Counted from the first letter of the stretch, positions 1 to 8,048 are shown. The stretch is 18,359 nucleotides of DNA from Winogradskyella sp. (GCA_030149115.1 JASBSE010000157.1:1-18359), one strand, 5' to 3'. The notes: generated by a model not told the origin, from the sequence alone. Translations and numbers: made by a program.

Positions 1-617
1 TTTATTTGAGAGATGACACGGTCGTAATCTTCATTTTTACCTTCAAAAAGGTGTTTTATAAAAGCTAATTTATCATTCAATCCTATTTGAAGTCCGTTGC
101 CTTTTAATTTATCATTCAATGATTTTTTAGCTTGCTCTGCTTCGCGTTTTTGAGCTTCTTCAATAGGTTCAAATTCTGGGATATCGGCAAAATCTGAACT
201 TATAGTTTCAAATTCAATGGTGCTAGGTTTTTCATTTGTAACGGCTTCTTCTATCATAACATCTACCTGTTCGCTTTCGTTAGGCATTTGGGCCACCATA
301 TCCTTAATTTTTTCCATAAGAGGCTCTGTAATGTTATCATCCTCAACCTCATCTACATTGACATAGGTTTTATTTCCAATTTCGATATTATCACTTACCG
401 TGTTATTAAACGCTACATCCAACATACCAAAAAATGAAGAATCATTACCAATAGTTGGCATATCGTCTTCAAAATTTTCTTGTGCAAATTTTAAAACCGT
501 TAGCTTTTCATACAGTTTAGTAACCTCCTCATGCATTCTATCGACATCTTCTCTACCTTTTAACTTTAGAATCCTATGTGCAATGCTGATTAATTCTGAT
601 TCTAACTTCTTTTTCAT
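1..617 (-). CDS. Conserved flavobacterial hypothetical protein (C-terminus cut by window edge)
   Basis: The frame is open from an ATG at 617 (minus strand) to the window edge: 205 full codons with no stop. The protein begins MKKKLESELISIAHRILKLK. An N-terminal helical stretch (about residues 1-50) is followed by an acidic, low-complexity middle (about 50-150) and a Lys-rich end. That end carries two copies of LNDKL and then a motif like IKHLF..KNEDYDRVISQI. I recall a similar C-terminal motif in unannotated Flavobacteriaceae proteins, but I cannot name a function. There is no signal peptide or membrane segment, so it is probably cytoplasmic. It diverges from thymidine kinase across 171 bases. 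Confidence is high that this is a real gene and nil on its role. Confidence 0.82.
   Translation of the reverse strand, partial: MKKKLESELISIAHRILKLKGREDVDRMHEEVTKLYEKLTVLKFAQENFEDDMPTIGNDSSFFGMLDVAFNNTVSDNIEIGNKTYVNVDEVEDDNITEPLMEKIKDMVAQMPNESEQVDVMIEEAVTNEKPSTIEFETISSDFADIPEFEPIEEAQKREAEQAKKSLNDKLKGNGLQIGLNDKLAFIKHLFEGKNEDYDRVISQI
66..120 (-). repeat. Pair of 16-base direct repeats inside the hypothetical gene
   Basis: The 16 bases at 66-81 and 105-120 are identical (TAATTTATCATTCAAT on the plus strand). Their starts are 39 bases, or 13 codons, apart, so the repeat is in frame and encodes the doubled LNDKL motif. This looks like an internal duplication of a 13-residue unit that kept its coding frame. 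Confidence 0.75.
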
Positions 618-711
618 GTGATCTAAGTTTATTGTTTAGTAAAGTCACACAGAACATCTTTAAACTATACTATTCTTGTTTAAAAATAAATAGCGGATGT
701 TTCATCTTAAT

Positions 712-735
712 TACTTTTGATTTTTAATATTTTTG
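712..735 (+). promoter_or_regulatory. Possible -7 elements for thymidine kinase
   Basis: Two exact matches to the Bacteroidota -7 consensus TAnnTTTG lie upstream of tdk: TACTTTTG at 712-719 and TATTTTTG at 728-735. Neither has a TTG at the expected 17-23 base spacing upstream. The region is very AT-rich, so chance matches are likely. The rest of the 618-788 divergent gap shows no hairpin or RNA gene. Confidence 0.25.
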
Positions 736-788
736 ATTGACCTTTATACAAACGAATACTAACTCCGTTTTAGTGCTAAAATTACGAA

Positions 789-1445
789 ATGTTTCTTGAA
801 AATACGGTAAATCATAAAGAACAATTTGGGTGGATTGAGGTGATATGTGGATCAATGTTCTCTGGTAAAACCGAAGAACTGATTCGCAGGTTAAAACGCG
901 CGCAATTTGCCAGACAAAAAGTTGAAATATTTAAGCCTGCAGTAGATGTACGCTATGATGATGAGATGGTAGTGTCTCACGACTCTAATGAAATAAGATC
1001 TACACCTGTCCCAGCAGCCGCTAACATTCCTATTTTAGCCGATGGATGCGATGTTGTAGGTATTGATGAAGCTCAGTTTTTTGATGACGAAATCGTAAGG
1101 GTTTGCAATGACTTAGCAAACAAAGGTATTCGTGTAATTGTAGCTGGGTTAGATATGGATTTTAAAGGCAACCCTTTTGGTCCAATGCCTTACCTTATGG
1201 CAACAGCGGAGTATGTTACAAAAGTACATGCTATTTGCACAAAAACTGGAAATTTAGCACAGTATAGTTATAGAAAAGCACAGAGTGATGATTTGGTTTT
1301 ACTTGGAGAAGTAGAAGAATACGAACCTTTGAGTCGTGCTGCTTTTTACAAATCTATGCTTAGAGATAAGGTAAGACAAATGAAGGTGAAAGATGCGGAA
1401 GAGATCAATGCTAAAGAAAATAAGTCGGATGCCAAAAACGAATGA
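789..1445 (+). CDS. tdk: Thymidine kinase, type II
   Basis: Phosphorylates thymidine to dTMP with ATP in the cytoplasmic pyrimidine salvage pathway. It has 218 residues. The Walker A loop GSMFSGKT is at 21-28. The Walker B/catalytic stretch is IDEAQFF (92-98), with Glu94 as the likely general base. The lasso and substrate region includes GLDMDFKGNPFG (120-131). The start at 789 gives an N-terminus (MFLENTVNH...FGWIEVICG) of the form I expect for flavobacterial homologues. An oddity is the zinc site of type II kinases: the usual CxxC is C150-T-K-T and the later pair is replaced (PLSRAAF near 180-186), so the structural zinc is probably absent. The C-terminus is a charged Lys/Glu tail, and its coding end overlaps alr by 17 bases, which suggests one transcript and coupled translation. 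Confidence 0.96.
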   Translation: MFLENTVNHKEQFGWIEVICGSMFSGKTEELIRRLKRAQFARQKVEIFKPAVDVRYDDEMVVSHDSNEIRSTPVPAAANIPILADGCDVVGIDEAQFFDDEIVRVCNDLANKGIRVIVAGLDMDFKGNPFGPMPYLMATAEYVTKVHAICTKTGNLAQYSYRKAQSDDLVLLGEVEEYEPLSRAAFYKSMLRDKVRQMKVKDAEEINAKENKSDAKNE

Positions 1446-2538
1446 AACCGTTCTCGAAATTGATTTAGGTGCATTAACACATAACTTCAATTACTTAAAA
1501 TCCAAATTACAGCCTGACACTAAATTTTTAGCTGTTGTAAAAGCATTTGCTTATGGTAGTGATTCTGTTGCTATTGCTAAACACTTAGAAACTCTAAATA
1601 TTGATTATTTAGCTGTAGCTTATGCTAAAGAAGGTGTTCTGCTAAGAGATGCTGGTATCACAACACCCATCTTGGTGCTTCATCCGCAGCCTGCTAATTT
1701 TAAAACGATAATAGAGCGCTGTTTAGAACCTAGTATTTACAGTGCACGAGTTTTAAATGAATTTATTTCGGTTGCAGAAAACCAATTACAAAAAGACTAT
1801 CCTGTTCATATTAAGTTTAACACAGGTTTAAATCGCTTAGGTTTCTGGGAAAATGATGTGAATCATATTGTTTCAAAACTAAGCGGAACTGCATCTGTAA
1901 AAGTAAAATCCCTCTTTTCGCATTTGGCTGCTAGTGAAGACAAAAATGAAGCAGACTTCACTAAAAATCAAATAACAACTTTTAAATCTATAGTTAAAGA
2001 GTTTAAGTCTAAATTAGATTATAGTCCTTGGTTGCATATCTGCAATACTTCCGGTATTATAAATTACCCTGAAGCCCATTTAGATATGGTTCGTAGTGGG
2101 ATAGGACTTTATGGCTTCGGAAATTCTGTAGCAGAAGATAAGCAACTAAAACCAATAGCAAGCTTAAAGTCTGTAATTTCTCAAATTCACAGCATTGAAA
2201 AAGGGGAAACCGTAGGTTATAATAGAGCGCATCTTGCTCTAGATTTTGAAAAAACAGCCACTATTCCAATCGGCCATGCGGACGGTATCACAAGAGTTTA
2301 TGGGAAAGGGAAAGGATTTGTTTTTATTAACGGACAAAAGGCTCCTATCGTTGGCAATGTGTGTATGGATATGATTATGGTAAACATTACTAATATAGAC
2401 TGCAAAGAGGGAGATGAGGTTATTATTTTTGATGGCTCTCATAAAGCTTCAAATCTTGCAGAATCTTCTGGTACAATTTCTTATGAAATAATTACCGCAA
2501 TATCTCAACGCGTTAAAAGAAAAATAATCTCTGCTTAA
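1429..2538 (+). CDS. alr: Alanine racemase
   Basis: PLP-dependent interconversion of L- and D-alanine, supplying D-Ala for peptidoglycan in the cytoplasm. With the ATG at 1429 it has 369 residues, normal for the family. Lys38 in AVVKAFAYG is the PLP lysine. Tyr264 in ETVGYNRAH is the opposing catalytic base. GNVCMDMIMV (about 309-318) and TISYE (Tyr352) are also conserved. In-frame ATGs at 1393 and 1408 would add 12 or 7 residues (MRKRSMLKKISR...) from inside tdk. I chose 1429 because the conserved fold begins at ETVLEIDLGAL, a few residues later. PIGHADG carries His283 where the family usually has Tyr. The gene overlaps the tdk end by 17 bases. A C-terminal-only or MurF-fused form is excluded by the length. 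Confidence 0.95.
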   Translation: MPKTNETVLEIDLGALTHNFNYLKSKLQPDTKFLAVVKAFAYGSDSVAIAKHLETLNIDYLAVAYAKEGVLLRDAGITTPILVLHPQPANFKTIIERCLEPSIYSARVLNEFISVAENQLQKDYPVHIKFNTGLNRLGFWENDVNHIVSKLSGTASVKVKSLFSHLAASEDKNEADFTKNQITTFKSIVKEFKSKLDYSPWLHICNTSGIINYPEAHLDMVRSGIGLYGFGNSVAEDKQLKPIASLKSVISQIHSIEKGETVGYNRAHLALDFEKTATIPIGHADGITRVYGKGKGFVFINGQKAPIVGNVCMDMIMVNITNIDCKEGDEVIIFDGSHKASNLAESSGTISYEIITAISQRVKRKIISA

Positions 2539-2617
2539 GATTTTTTTAACAAATTGTGACTTTTTACCTATTTTAGTATCTCACTAACATATATACTAAC
2601 TATTAAAACACTTAATT

Positions 2618-3019
2618 ATGTTAAAAGAATTTAAGGATTTTGCAATGAAGGGCAACCTTGTAGACATTGCTGTAGGTTTTGTAATGGGAGCTGCTTTCAA
2701 TAAAGTAGTTGCATCATTTACAGGCGGGATTGTATCACCACTAGTTGGTTTAATTTTCAACTCAGACCTAAAAGATTTAAGGTTTAAATTACAAGATGGA
2801 ACTCAAAATGAAGCAGGAGAAATGGTAGGAGAAGTATGGTTAGAATATGGAACATTTTTAACAAATGTTATTGATTTTATCATCGTTGCATTTGTTATGT
2901 TTATGGTTGTAAAAGGGGTTAACAAAATGAAGAAGAAAGAAGAGCCAGCACCAGAAGCGCCAAAAGGACCATCTGAAATAGACTTATTAATGGAAATCAG
3001 AGATTCTTTAAAAAAATAA
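2618..3019 (+). CDS. mscL: Large-conductance mechanosensitive channel MscL
   Basis: Homopentameric inner-membrane channel that opens under membrane tension and releases solutes during hypo-osmotic shock. It has 133 residues, the usual size. An N-terminal amphipathic helix MLKEFKDFAMKGN leads into TM1 (about 14-46: VDIAVGFVMGAAF...GGIVSPLVGLIF), including the Gly/Ala-rich pore constriction. A polar periplasmic loop (48-76) follows, then TM2 (about 78-102) and a basic cluster KMKKKEE. A Pro/Ala linker ends in the cytoplasmic bundle helix IDLLMEIRDSLKK. It lies 79 bases after alr on the same strand, with no terminator between, and is followed by a good terminator, so it may end the tdk-alr-mscL unit. 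No convincing promoter of its own is visible. Confidence 0.97.
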   Translation: MLKEFKDFAMKGNLVDIAVGFVMGAAFNKVVASFTGGIVSPLVGLIFNSDLKDLRFKLQDGTQNEAGEMVGEVWLEYGTFLTNVIDFIIVAFVMFMVVKGVNKMKKKEEPAPEAPKGPSEIDLLMEIRDSLKK

Positions 3020-3058
3020 TTAGAATATAGCTACCGCTATACTACATATTTAATAACC

Positions 3059-3085
3059 AAACCCAGGCAATTAACCTGGGTTTTT
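3059..3085 (+). terminator. Intrinsic terminator after mscL
   Basis: Perfect 9-base stem AAACCCAGG (3059-3067) with CCTGGGTTT (3075-3083), a 7-base loop, and a run of T to 3085. It sits 40 bases after the mscL stop. Confidence 0.9.
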
Positions 3086-3137
3086 CTTTCTTAAAAAACA
3101 TAAAAGTTAAATAATTAACATTCTGTTTTTAATTGTT

Positions 3138-3175
3138 AAAAGGCCTCTTTTAATTGAAAGTAAGGTCTTTTTTTT
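3138..3175 (+). terminator. Second hairpin with T-run between mscL and asd, overlapping the asd promoter
   Basis: AAAAGGCCT (3138-3146) can pair with AGGTCTTTT (3163-3171) including one G-U pair. The loop is 16 bases and the T-run continues to 3175. The loop contains the proposed -33 TTG of asd and the 3' arm lies in the promoter spacer. It could be a back-up terminator or a chance structure. Confidence 0.5.
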
Positions 3176-3186
3176 GTTTAATTTTG
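3154..3186 (+). promoter_or_regulatory. Bacteroidota-type promoter of asd
   Basis: TTG at 3154-3156, a 22-base spacer, then an exact TAnnTTTG (TAATTTTG) at 3179-3186. Transcription would start near 3192, giving a leader of about 20 bases to the ATG at 3213. This also argues against the in-frame upstream ATG at 3174, which lies inside the promoter. Confidence 0.7.
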
Positions 3187-3212
3187 CACGATATTTATTT
3201 AAATCACATAAA

Positions 3213-4202
3213 ATGAAAGTAGCTGTAGTAGGTGCAACTGGCTTAGTAGGCAGTGTTATGTTAAACGTTCTAAAAGAACGAAACTTTCCAATAGATGAAT
3301 TACTGTTAGTAGCATCAGAACGTTCTGTTGGTAAAACAATGGAATTTAAGGGAAAACAACATGAAGTGATAAGTATACCTGCAGCTATTCAAAAACGCCC
3401 AGATATAGCATTATTCTCAGCTGGAGGGAGTACATCTTTAGAATGGGCTCCAAAATTTGCAGAAGTTGGTACTACAGTTATAGACAATTCTTCGGCTTGG
3501 AGAATGGATTTATCAAAAAAGCTCGTTGTTCCCGAAATTAATGCTGGTCAACTAACCAAAGAAGATAAAATTATTGCCAACCCAAATTGTTCAACCATAC
3601 AAATGGTAATGGCTTTAGCTCCACTTCACCATAAATACAAAATAAAGCGTATTGTTGTGTCTACCTATCAATCTGTTTCTGGTACAGGTGTAAAGGCCGT
3701 AGAGCAATTAGAAAACGAAATTGTGGGTAAAAAAGGAGAGATGGCTTACCATTACCCAATTCATAAAAATGCCATACCGCATTGCGATGTTTTTGAAGAG
3801 AACGGCTATACAAAAGAAGAGATGAAATTGGTTAGAGAGACACAAAAAATTCTCGACGATAAAACTATTGCCGTAACCGCAACAGCAGTAAGAATACCAA
3901 CAGCAGGCGGACATAGTGAGGCCGTAAATGTAGAGTTTGAAAACGACTTTGATTTAACCGAAGTAAGACAAATTCTTAATGATACAGATGGTGTTACAGT
4001 ACAAGATAATTTAGATGTTAATGTCTACCCAATGCCAATGTATGCTAACGGAAAGGATGATGTTTTTGTGGGAAGAATAAGAAGAGATGGCTCCCAACCC
4101 AATACTCTAAACCTTTGGGTTGTTAGTGATAATCTTAGAAAAGGAGCTGCAACTAACACAATTCAAATTGCAGAATATCTTGTAAATAACAGTTTGGTTT
4201 AG
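3213..4202 (+). CDS. asd: Aspartate-semialdehyde dehydrogenase
   Basis: NADPH-dependent reduction of aspartyl phosphate to aspartate semialdehyde, the branch point to Lys/diaminopimelate, Thr and Met; cytoplasmic. It has 329 residues. The N-terminal Rossmann motif is VVGATGLVG (5-13). The nucleophile is Cys126 in NPNCST. Gln153 lies in YQSVSGTG. The acid/base His234 is in AGGHSEAV, and FVGRIRRD (285-292) is conserved. An in-frame ATG at 3174 would add 13 residues, but it falls within the promoter and ahead of the glycine-rich fold, so 3213 (MKVAVVGATG) is preferred. It is transcribed alone from its own promoter. No strong terminator follows; the 147 bases before the next gene hold only a 5-base hairpin near 4210-4225. 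Confidence 0.96.
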   Translation: MKVAVVGATGLVGSVMLNVLKERNFPIDELLLVASERSVGKTMEFKGKQHEVISIPAAIQKRPDIALFSAGGSTSLEWAPKFAEVGTTVIDNSSAWRMDLSKKLVVPEINAGQLTKEDKIIANPNCSTIQMVMALAPLHHKYKIKRIVVSTYQSVSGTGVKAVEQLENEIVGKKGEMAYHYPIHKNAIPHCDVFEENGYTKEEMKLVRETQKILDDKTIAVTATAVRIPTAGGHSEAVNVEFENDFDLTEVRQILNDTDGVTVQDNLDVNVYPMPMYANGKDDVFVGRIRRDGSQPNTLNLWVVSDNLRKGAATNTIQIAEYLVNNSLV

Positions 4203-4349
4203 TTTTTTAATAGTTTTTAGACTATACCTAAATTTTGTATCTTTCATCTTATGATTTAACGAGATGTTAGAGCATTATTTATGTTTAAAAATTAACTCAA
4301 TATCGTCTAAATTTTGACTTTGATTGGCGTTTAATACTAAAAACTTATT

Positions 4350-6515
4350 ATGAAAAAATTACTTCTAACAACAGCACTACTAAGTATTTTTATGTCCTGT
4401 AAAAACGAATCTGAAAAAGTGAAACCTATTTCTGTAAACTATCCCGAAACTAAAAAAGTTGATACTGTTAACAATTACTTTGGCGAAAATGTAGCCGACC
4501 CATACCGTTGGTTAGAGGACAACAGAAGTACAGAAACCGAAGCTTGGGTAAAATCTCAAAATGAAGTTACTTTTGGTTATTTAGACAACATTCCTTACAG
4601 AGAAGAGTTAAAAGAGCGTCTAACAAAACTGTGGAACTACGAAAAAATAGGCGCACCTTTTAAAGAAGGAGATTATACCTATTTCTATAAAAATGATGGT
4701 TTACAAAACCAGTACGTCATCTACAGATACAAAAACGATGCTGACCCAGAAACAGCCGAAGTGTTTTTAGACCCAAATACTTTTAAAGAAGATGGAACAA
4801 TCTCGTTGGGAGGGTTAAGCTTTTCAAAAGATGGAAAAACATTAGCATACTCAATTTCAGAAGGAGGAAGTGATTGGAGAAAAATTCTAATAATGAATGC
4901 TGAAACAAAAGAGATTGTTGAAGATACCTTAGTAGATATTAAGTTTAGTGGTATGTCTTGGTATAAAAATGATGGTTTCTACTACTCTAGCTATGATAAG
5001 CCAAAAGGCAGTGAGCTTTCTGCTAAAACAGATCAACACAAAGTATACTACCATAAATTAGGGACTAAGCAATCTGAAGACCAATTAATCTACGGAGGAA
5101 CGCCAGAAGAAAAACATCGTTATATCTATGGCGGAGTTACAGAAGATGACAGATATTTAGTAATTACACCTAGAGTATCTACATCAGGAAATAAACTTTA
5201 CATTAAAGATCTTACTATACCTAATGCTCCTTTAGTTGAAATTTTAGGACATACAGATTCAGACTCTAACATTATTGAAAATGTAGGCTCCAAGCTTTAC
5301 ATTATGACAAATCTTAACGCACCTAATCAAAAAATAGTTACGGTTGATGCGTCTAACCCAACACCTGATAACTGGAAAGATTTTATACCAGAGACTGAGA
5401 ATGTTTTAAGTCCTTCAACGGGTGGTGGTTATTTCTTTGCTGAATATATGGTAGATGCTGTATCTAAAGTTTTACAATACGACTATGATGGTAAACTTGT
5501 AAGAGAAGTAGAATTGCCTGGCGTGGGTAGTGCTGGTGGGTTTGGTGCTAAAAAAGAAGAGAAAGAACTTTACTACTCTTTTACAAACTATGTAACCCCA
5601 GGAAGCATATATAAATACAATATTGAAAAAGGAACCTCAGAATTATACCGCAAACCAAACATAGATTTTAATCCAGATAATTATGAGAGCAAGCAAGTGT
5701 TTTATACCTCTAAAGATAGTACAAAAATACCAATGATAATCACACATAAAAAAGGCTTGAAATTAGACGGTAAAAACCCTACTATTTTATATGGTTATGG
5801 TGGTTTCAATGTTTCTCTAACACCAAGTTTTAGTATTACTAACGCCGTTTGGATGGAACAAGGAGGTATCTATGCTGTTGCCAATTTGCGTGGTGGTGGT
5901 GAGTACGGAAAAAAATGGCATAATGCAGGTACTCAAATGAAAAAACAAAATGTTTTTGACGACTTTATAGCTGCTGCAGAATATTTAATTTCAGAAAAAT
6001 ATACCTCTTCAGATTATTTAGCTATCAGAGGCGGCTCTAATGGAGGTTTATTAGTTGGTGCAACAATGACGCAAAGGCCAGATTTAATGAAAGTTGCTTT
6101 ACCTGCTGTTGGCGTTTTAGATATGCTACGATATCACACATTTACTGCTGGTGCTGGTTGGGCTTATGATTATGGTACTGCAGAAGACAGTAAAGAAATG
6201 TTTGAATACCTCAAGGGTTACTCTCCTGTACACAACGTAAAAGAAGGTGTGGAATATCCTGCAACTTTAGTAACCACAGGAGACCATGACGATAGAGTCG
6301 TTCCTGCTCACAGTTTTAAATTTGCTGCGGAATTACAAAGTAAGCAAACCGGAGACAATCCAACTTTAATAAGAATTGAAACCGATGCTGGACATGGAGC
6401 TGGTACTCCTGTAAGCAAAACTATTGAACAATATGCTGATATTTTCGGGTTTACCCTTTATAATATGGGATTTGATGTTTTGCCAAGCAAAACAAAAAAT
6501 AAAGTAAAGGGTTAA
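4350..6515 (+). CDS. Prolyl oligopeptidase (S9A) with lipoprotein signal
   Basis: Serine peptidase that cuts short peptides after proline, probably acting in the periplasm or on the envelope. It has 721 residues. The N-terminus MKKLLLTTALLSIFMSC fits a signal peptidase II signal with Cys17 as the lipidated residue. The N-terminal S9A segment starts near 29 (VNYPETKKVDTVNNYFG...DPYRWLED). A seven-bladed propeller covers roughly 100-440 and the alpha/beta hydrolase domain roughly 445-710. The catalytic Ser563 is in GGSNGGLL, the Asp in the loop GDHDDRVVP (644-652) and His682 in DAGHGAG. The NLRGGGEYG motif (512-520) is typical. All key residues are present. Well-studied relatives such as the Elizabethkingia enzyme are exported but not lipidated, so lipidation is an inference. 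It is monocistronic, ending at a strong terminator. A weak -7-like TATCTTTC (4238-4245) lacks a -33 partner. Confidence 0.94.
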   Translation: MKKLLLTTALLSIFMSCKNESEKVKPISVNYPETKKVDTVNNYFGENVADPYRWLEDNRSTETEAWVKSQNEVTFGYLDNIPYREELKERLTKLWNYEKIGAPFKEGDYTYFYKNDGLQNQYVIYRYKNDADPETAEVFLDPNTFKEDGTISLGGLSFSKDGKTLAYSISEGGSDWRKILIMNAETKEIVEDTLVDIKFSGMSWYKNDGFYYSSYDKPKGSELSAKTDQHKVYYHKLGTKQSEDQLIYGGTPEEKHRYIYGGVTEDDRYLVITPRVSTSGNKLYIKDLTIPNAPLVEILGHTDSDSNIIENVGSKLYIMTNLNAPNQKIVTVDASNPTPDNWKDFIPETENVLSPSTGGGYFFAEYMVDAVSKVLQYDYDGKLVREVELPGVGSAGGFGAKKEEKELYYSFTNYVTPGSIYKYNIEKGTSELYRKPNIDFNPDNYESKQVFYTSKDSTKIPMIITHKKGLKLDGKNPTILYGYGGFNVSLTPSFSITNAVWMEQGGIYAVANLRGGGEYGKKWHNAGTQMKKQNVFDDFIAAAEYLISEKYTSSDYLAIRGGSNGGLLVGATMTQRPDLMKVALPAVGVLDMLRYHTFTAGAGWAYDYGTAEDSKEMFEYLKGYSPVHNVKEGVEYPATLVTTGDHDDRVVPAHSFKFAAELQSKQTGDNPTLIRIETDAGHGAGTPVSKTIEQYADIFGFTLYNMGFDVLPSKTKNKVKG

Positions 6516-6603
6516 CAGGAAACTCTTTAAATTAACCATTATTTATAGTCATTTGTCTTTTTTTATTTGATTATAAACGATTTAATTAAAATATCTTAGA
6601 TTT

Positions 6604-6638
6604 ACTCCTATTTTTGTTAAAAAAGTAGGAGTTTTTTT
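6604..6638 (+). terminator. Intrinsic terminator after prolyl oligopeptidase
   Basis: ACTCCTA (6604-6610) pairs with TAGGAGT (6626-6632). The stem extends inward through T5/A5 pairing past a bulged G, and seven T follow (6632-6638). Confidence 0.9.
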
Positions 6639-6674
6639 ATTTAGGTTGTTATAGTAATGCGCTGTCATTTATAC

Positions 6675-8036
6675 ATGAAAAAAAATTACATTCTAAAATT
6701 GCTTTTAATAACATTGTTGTCTCTTTCATCTTGTAGTGAATCAGATGATAATACAATACCTGTATCCATTCAAACCAATCCAGACGAAGTCTTTTTGGAT
6801 CAAAACTCACAGGTTGAAATATTCATATTTAATAACGACTCTAATATTCCTCAATCTGGGACTCTATCTATAAGCCAACCTTCTTTAGGCTCAGCAGTAA
6901 TTAACGACAACAATACTCCTGATAACATAAATGATGATTACGTGGTTTACACAGCGAATTCAAATACTATTGGAGAAGATTCAATTCAATATACGGTATG
7001 TGACGCTTCTAATAGCTGCCAAACAGAAAACATCTCTTTAACAATTACCTCTTTATCTATAGTAAATATGTTTGAAGGTGAGACACCACACGAAACTTTA
7101 TCTTCATACAATTTTTTTCAGGGTGTTTTAAAAGATCTCAACCCTTCATTTGGTGTTTTTCCTTATGATCTCAACACTGCTCTATTTACAGATTATGCAA
7201 AGAAAAAACGATTTATATGGATGCCAAATGGAGTCAAGGCAAACTACATAAATGATTTCACTCCTCTAGAGTTTCCGACCGGTAGTGTTATTATAAAAAA
7301 CTTCTTTTACTATAATGTGCAACCCGATAATTCCACAAAAATTATTGAAACAAGGCTTATGTACAAAAAAGAGACCGAATGGGATTTTGCAAATTACGTA
7401 TGGAATGAAGAACAAACTGAAGCATACTTTACTAACGCAGGAAGCATAGTAAACTTAAGTTGGTTAGAAGGGGAGAGTATAAAAACAACAGATTACAGAA
7501 TACCCTCAAGAGCTGAGTGCTTTACATGTCATAATCAGTTAGAAGATCCTACTCCTATTGGCCCTAAACCCCAAAATCTCAATAGGGAGTATAATTACAT
7601 CGATGGATCGGCAAACCAACTACGCAAACTAATAGAATTCGGCTACCTGAACACTGATATCCCTGATAATATAAATTCTTCAGTTGCTTGGGATGATGAT
7701 TCTCAGCCTCTTGAAACAAGAGTACGCTCCTATTTAGATATTAATTGTGCACATTGTCACTCAGATGAAGGTCATTGTAATTACAGACCTATGAGATTTG
7801 CTTTTCACTTAACAGAAAACCCTGAAAATTTAGGTGTTTGTGTAGAGCCTGAAACTCAATTCATTCCAAATTCTTATATTGTAAAGCCCAATGACACAAA
7901 CTTATCCATACTTTATTACAGAATAAGTACCACAGATGAATCATTTAGAATGCCTTTGTTAGGACGAACAACTAACCACGAAGAAGGTATTTCCCTAATA
8001 GAAGAATGGATAAACTCCTTAGATAATTGCGAATAA
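6675..8036 (+). CDS. SO_2930-type diheme c-type cytochrome lipoprotein with N-terminal Ig-like domain
   Basis: It has 453 residues from the ATG at 6675; an in-frame ATG at 6657 would put six polar residues before the signal. The signal KKNYILKLLLITLLSLSSC gives lipid-bearing Cys20, followed by SESDDN, an acidic stretch resembling flavobacterial surface-export signals. Residues about 30-125 resemble an Ig/cadherin-like beta domain (...GTLSISQPSLGSAV...EDSIQYTVCD). From about 142 the sequence matches the SO_2930/HNE_0200 type as I recall it: LSSYNFF, GVFPYDLNTALFTDYA, RFIWMP. Heme sites are CFTCH (282-286) and CAHCH (358-362); Met426 in FRMPLLGR is a candidate distal ligand. Its role is presumably electron transfer, with unknown partners. 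The next gene starts 12 bases later, so they form an operon. No convincing promoter is seen. Confidence 0.85.
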   Translation: MKKNYILKLLLITLLSLSSCSESDDNTIPVSIQTNPDEVFLDQNSQVEIFIFNNDSNIPQSGTLSISQPSLGSAVINDNNTPDNINDDYVVYTANSNTIGEDSIQYTVCDASNSCQTENISLTITSLSIVNMFEGETPHETLSSYNFFQGVLKDLNPSFGVFPYDLNTALFTDYAKKKRFIWMPNGVKANYINDFTPLEFPTGSVIIKNFFYYNVQPDNSTKIIETRLMYKKETEWDFANYVWNEEQTEAYFTNAGSIVNLSWLEGESIKTTDYRIPSRAECFTCHNQLEDPTPIGPKPQNLNREYNYIDGSANQLRKLIEFGYLNTDIPDNINSSVAWDDDSQPLETRVRSYLDINCAHCHSDEGHCNYRPMRFAFHLTENPENLGVCVEPETQFIPNSYIVKPNDTNLSILYYRISTTDESFRMPLLGRTTNHEEGISLIEEWINSLDNCE

Positions 8037-8048
8037 CACCAAAAAAAT

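Noticed and set aside
400..621. 73-codon open frame on the plus strand
   Set aside because: Lies antisense to the hypothetical gene at 1-617, which has a continuous frame, a good start and a conserved-looking end.
3174..3212. Upstream in-frame ATG extending asd by 13 residues
   Set aside because: It lies before and within the promoter's -7 box and before the expected transcription start.
4210..4225. Small hairpin after asd as a terminator
   Set aside because: Only a 5-base A/T-rich stem and no T-run after it.
4238..4245. TATCTTTC as the prolyl oligopeptidase promoter
   Set aside because: One mismatch to the -7 consensus and no TTG at suitable spacing upstream.
6614..6645. TTG plus TATTTAGG as a cytochrome promoter overlapping the preceding terminator
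   Set aside because: The spacing is right (21 bases) but the -7 has two mismatches; not strong enough to call.
6657..6674. Upstream in-frame ATG extending the cytochrome by six residues
   Set aside because: Would place MRCHLY ahead of a normal lipoprotein signal that already begins MKKNY.
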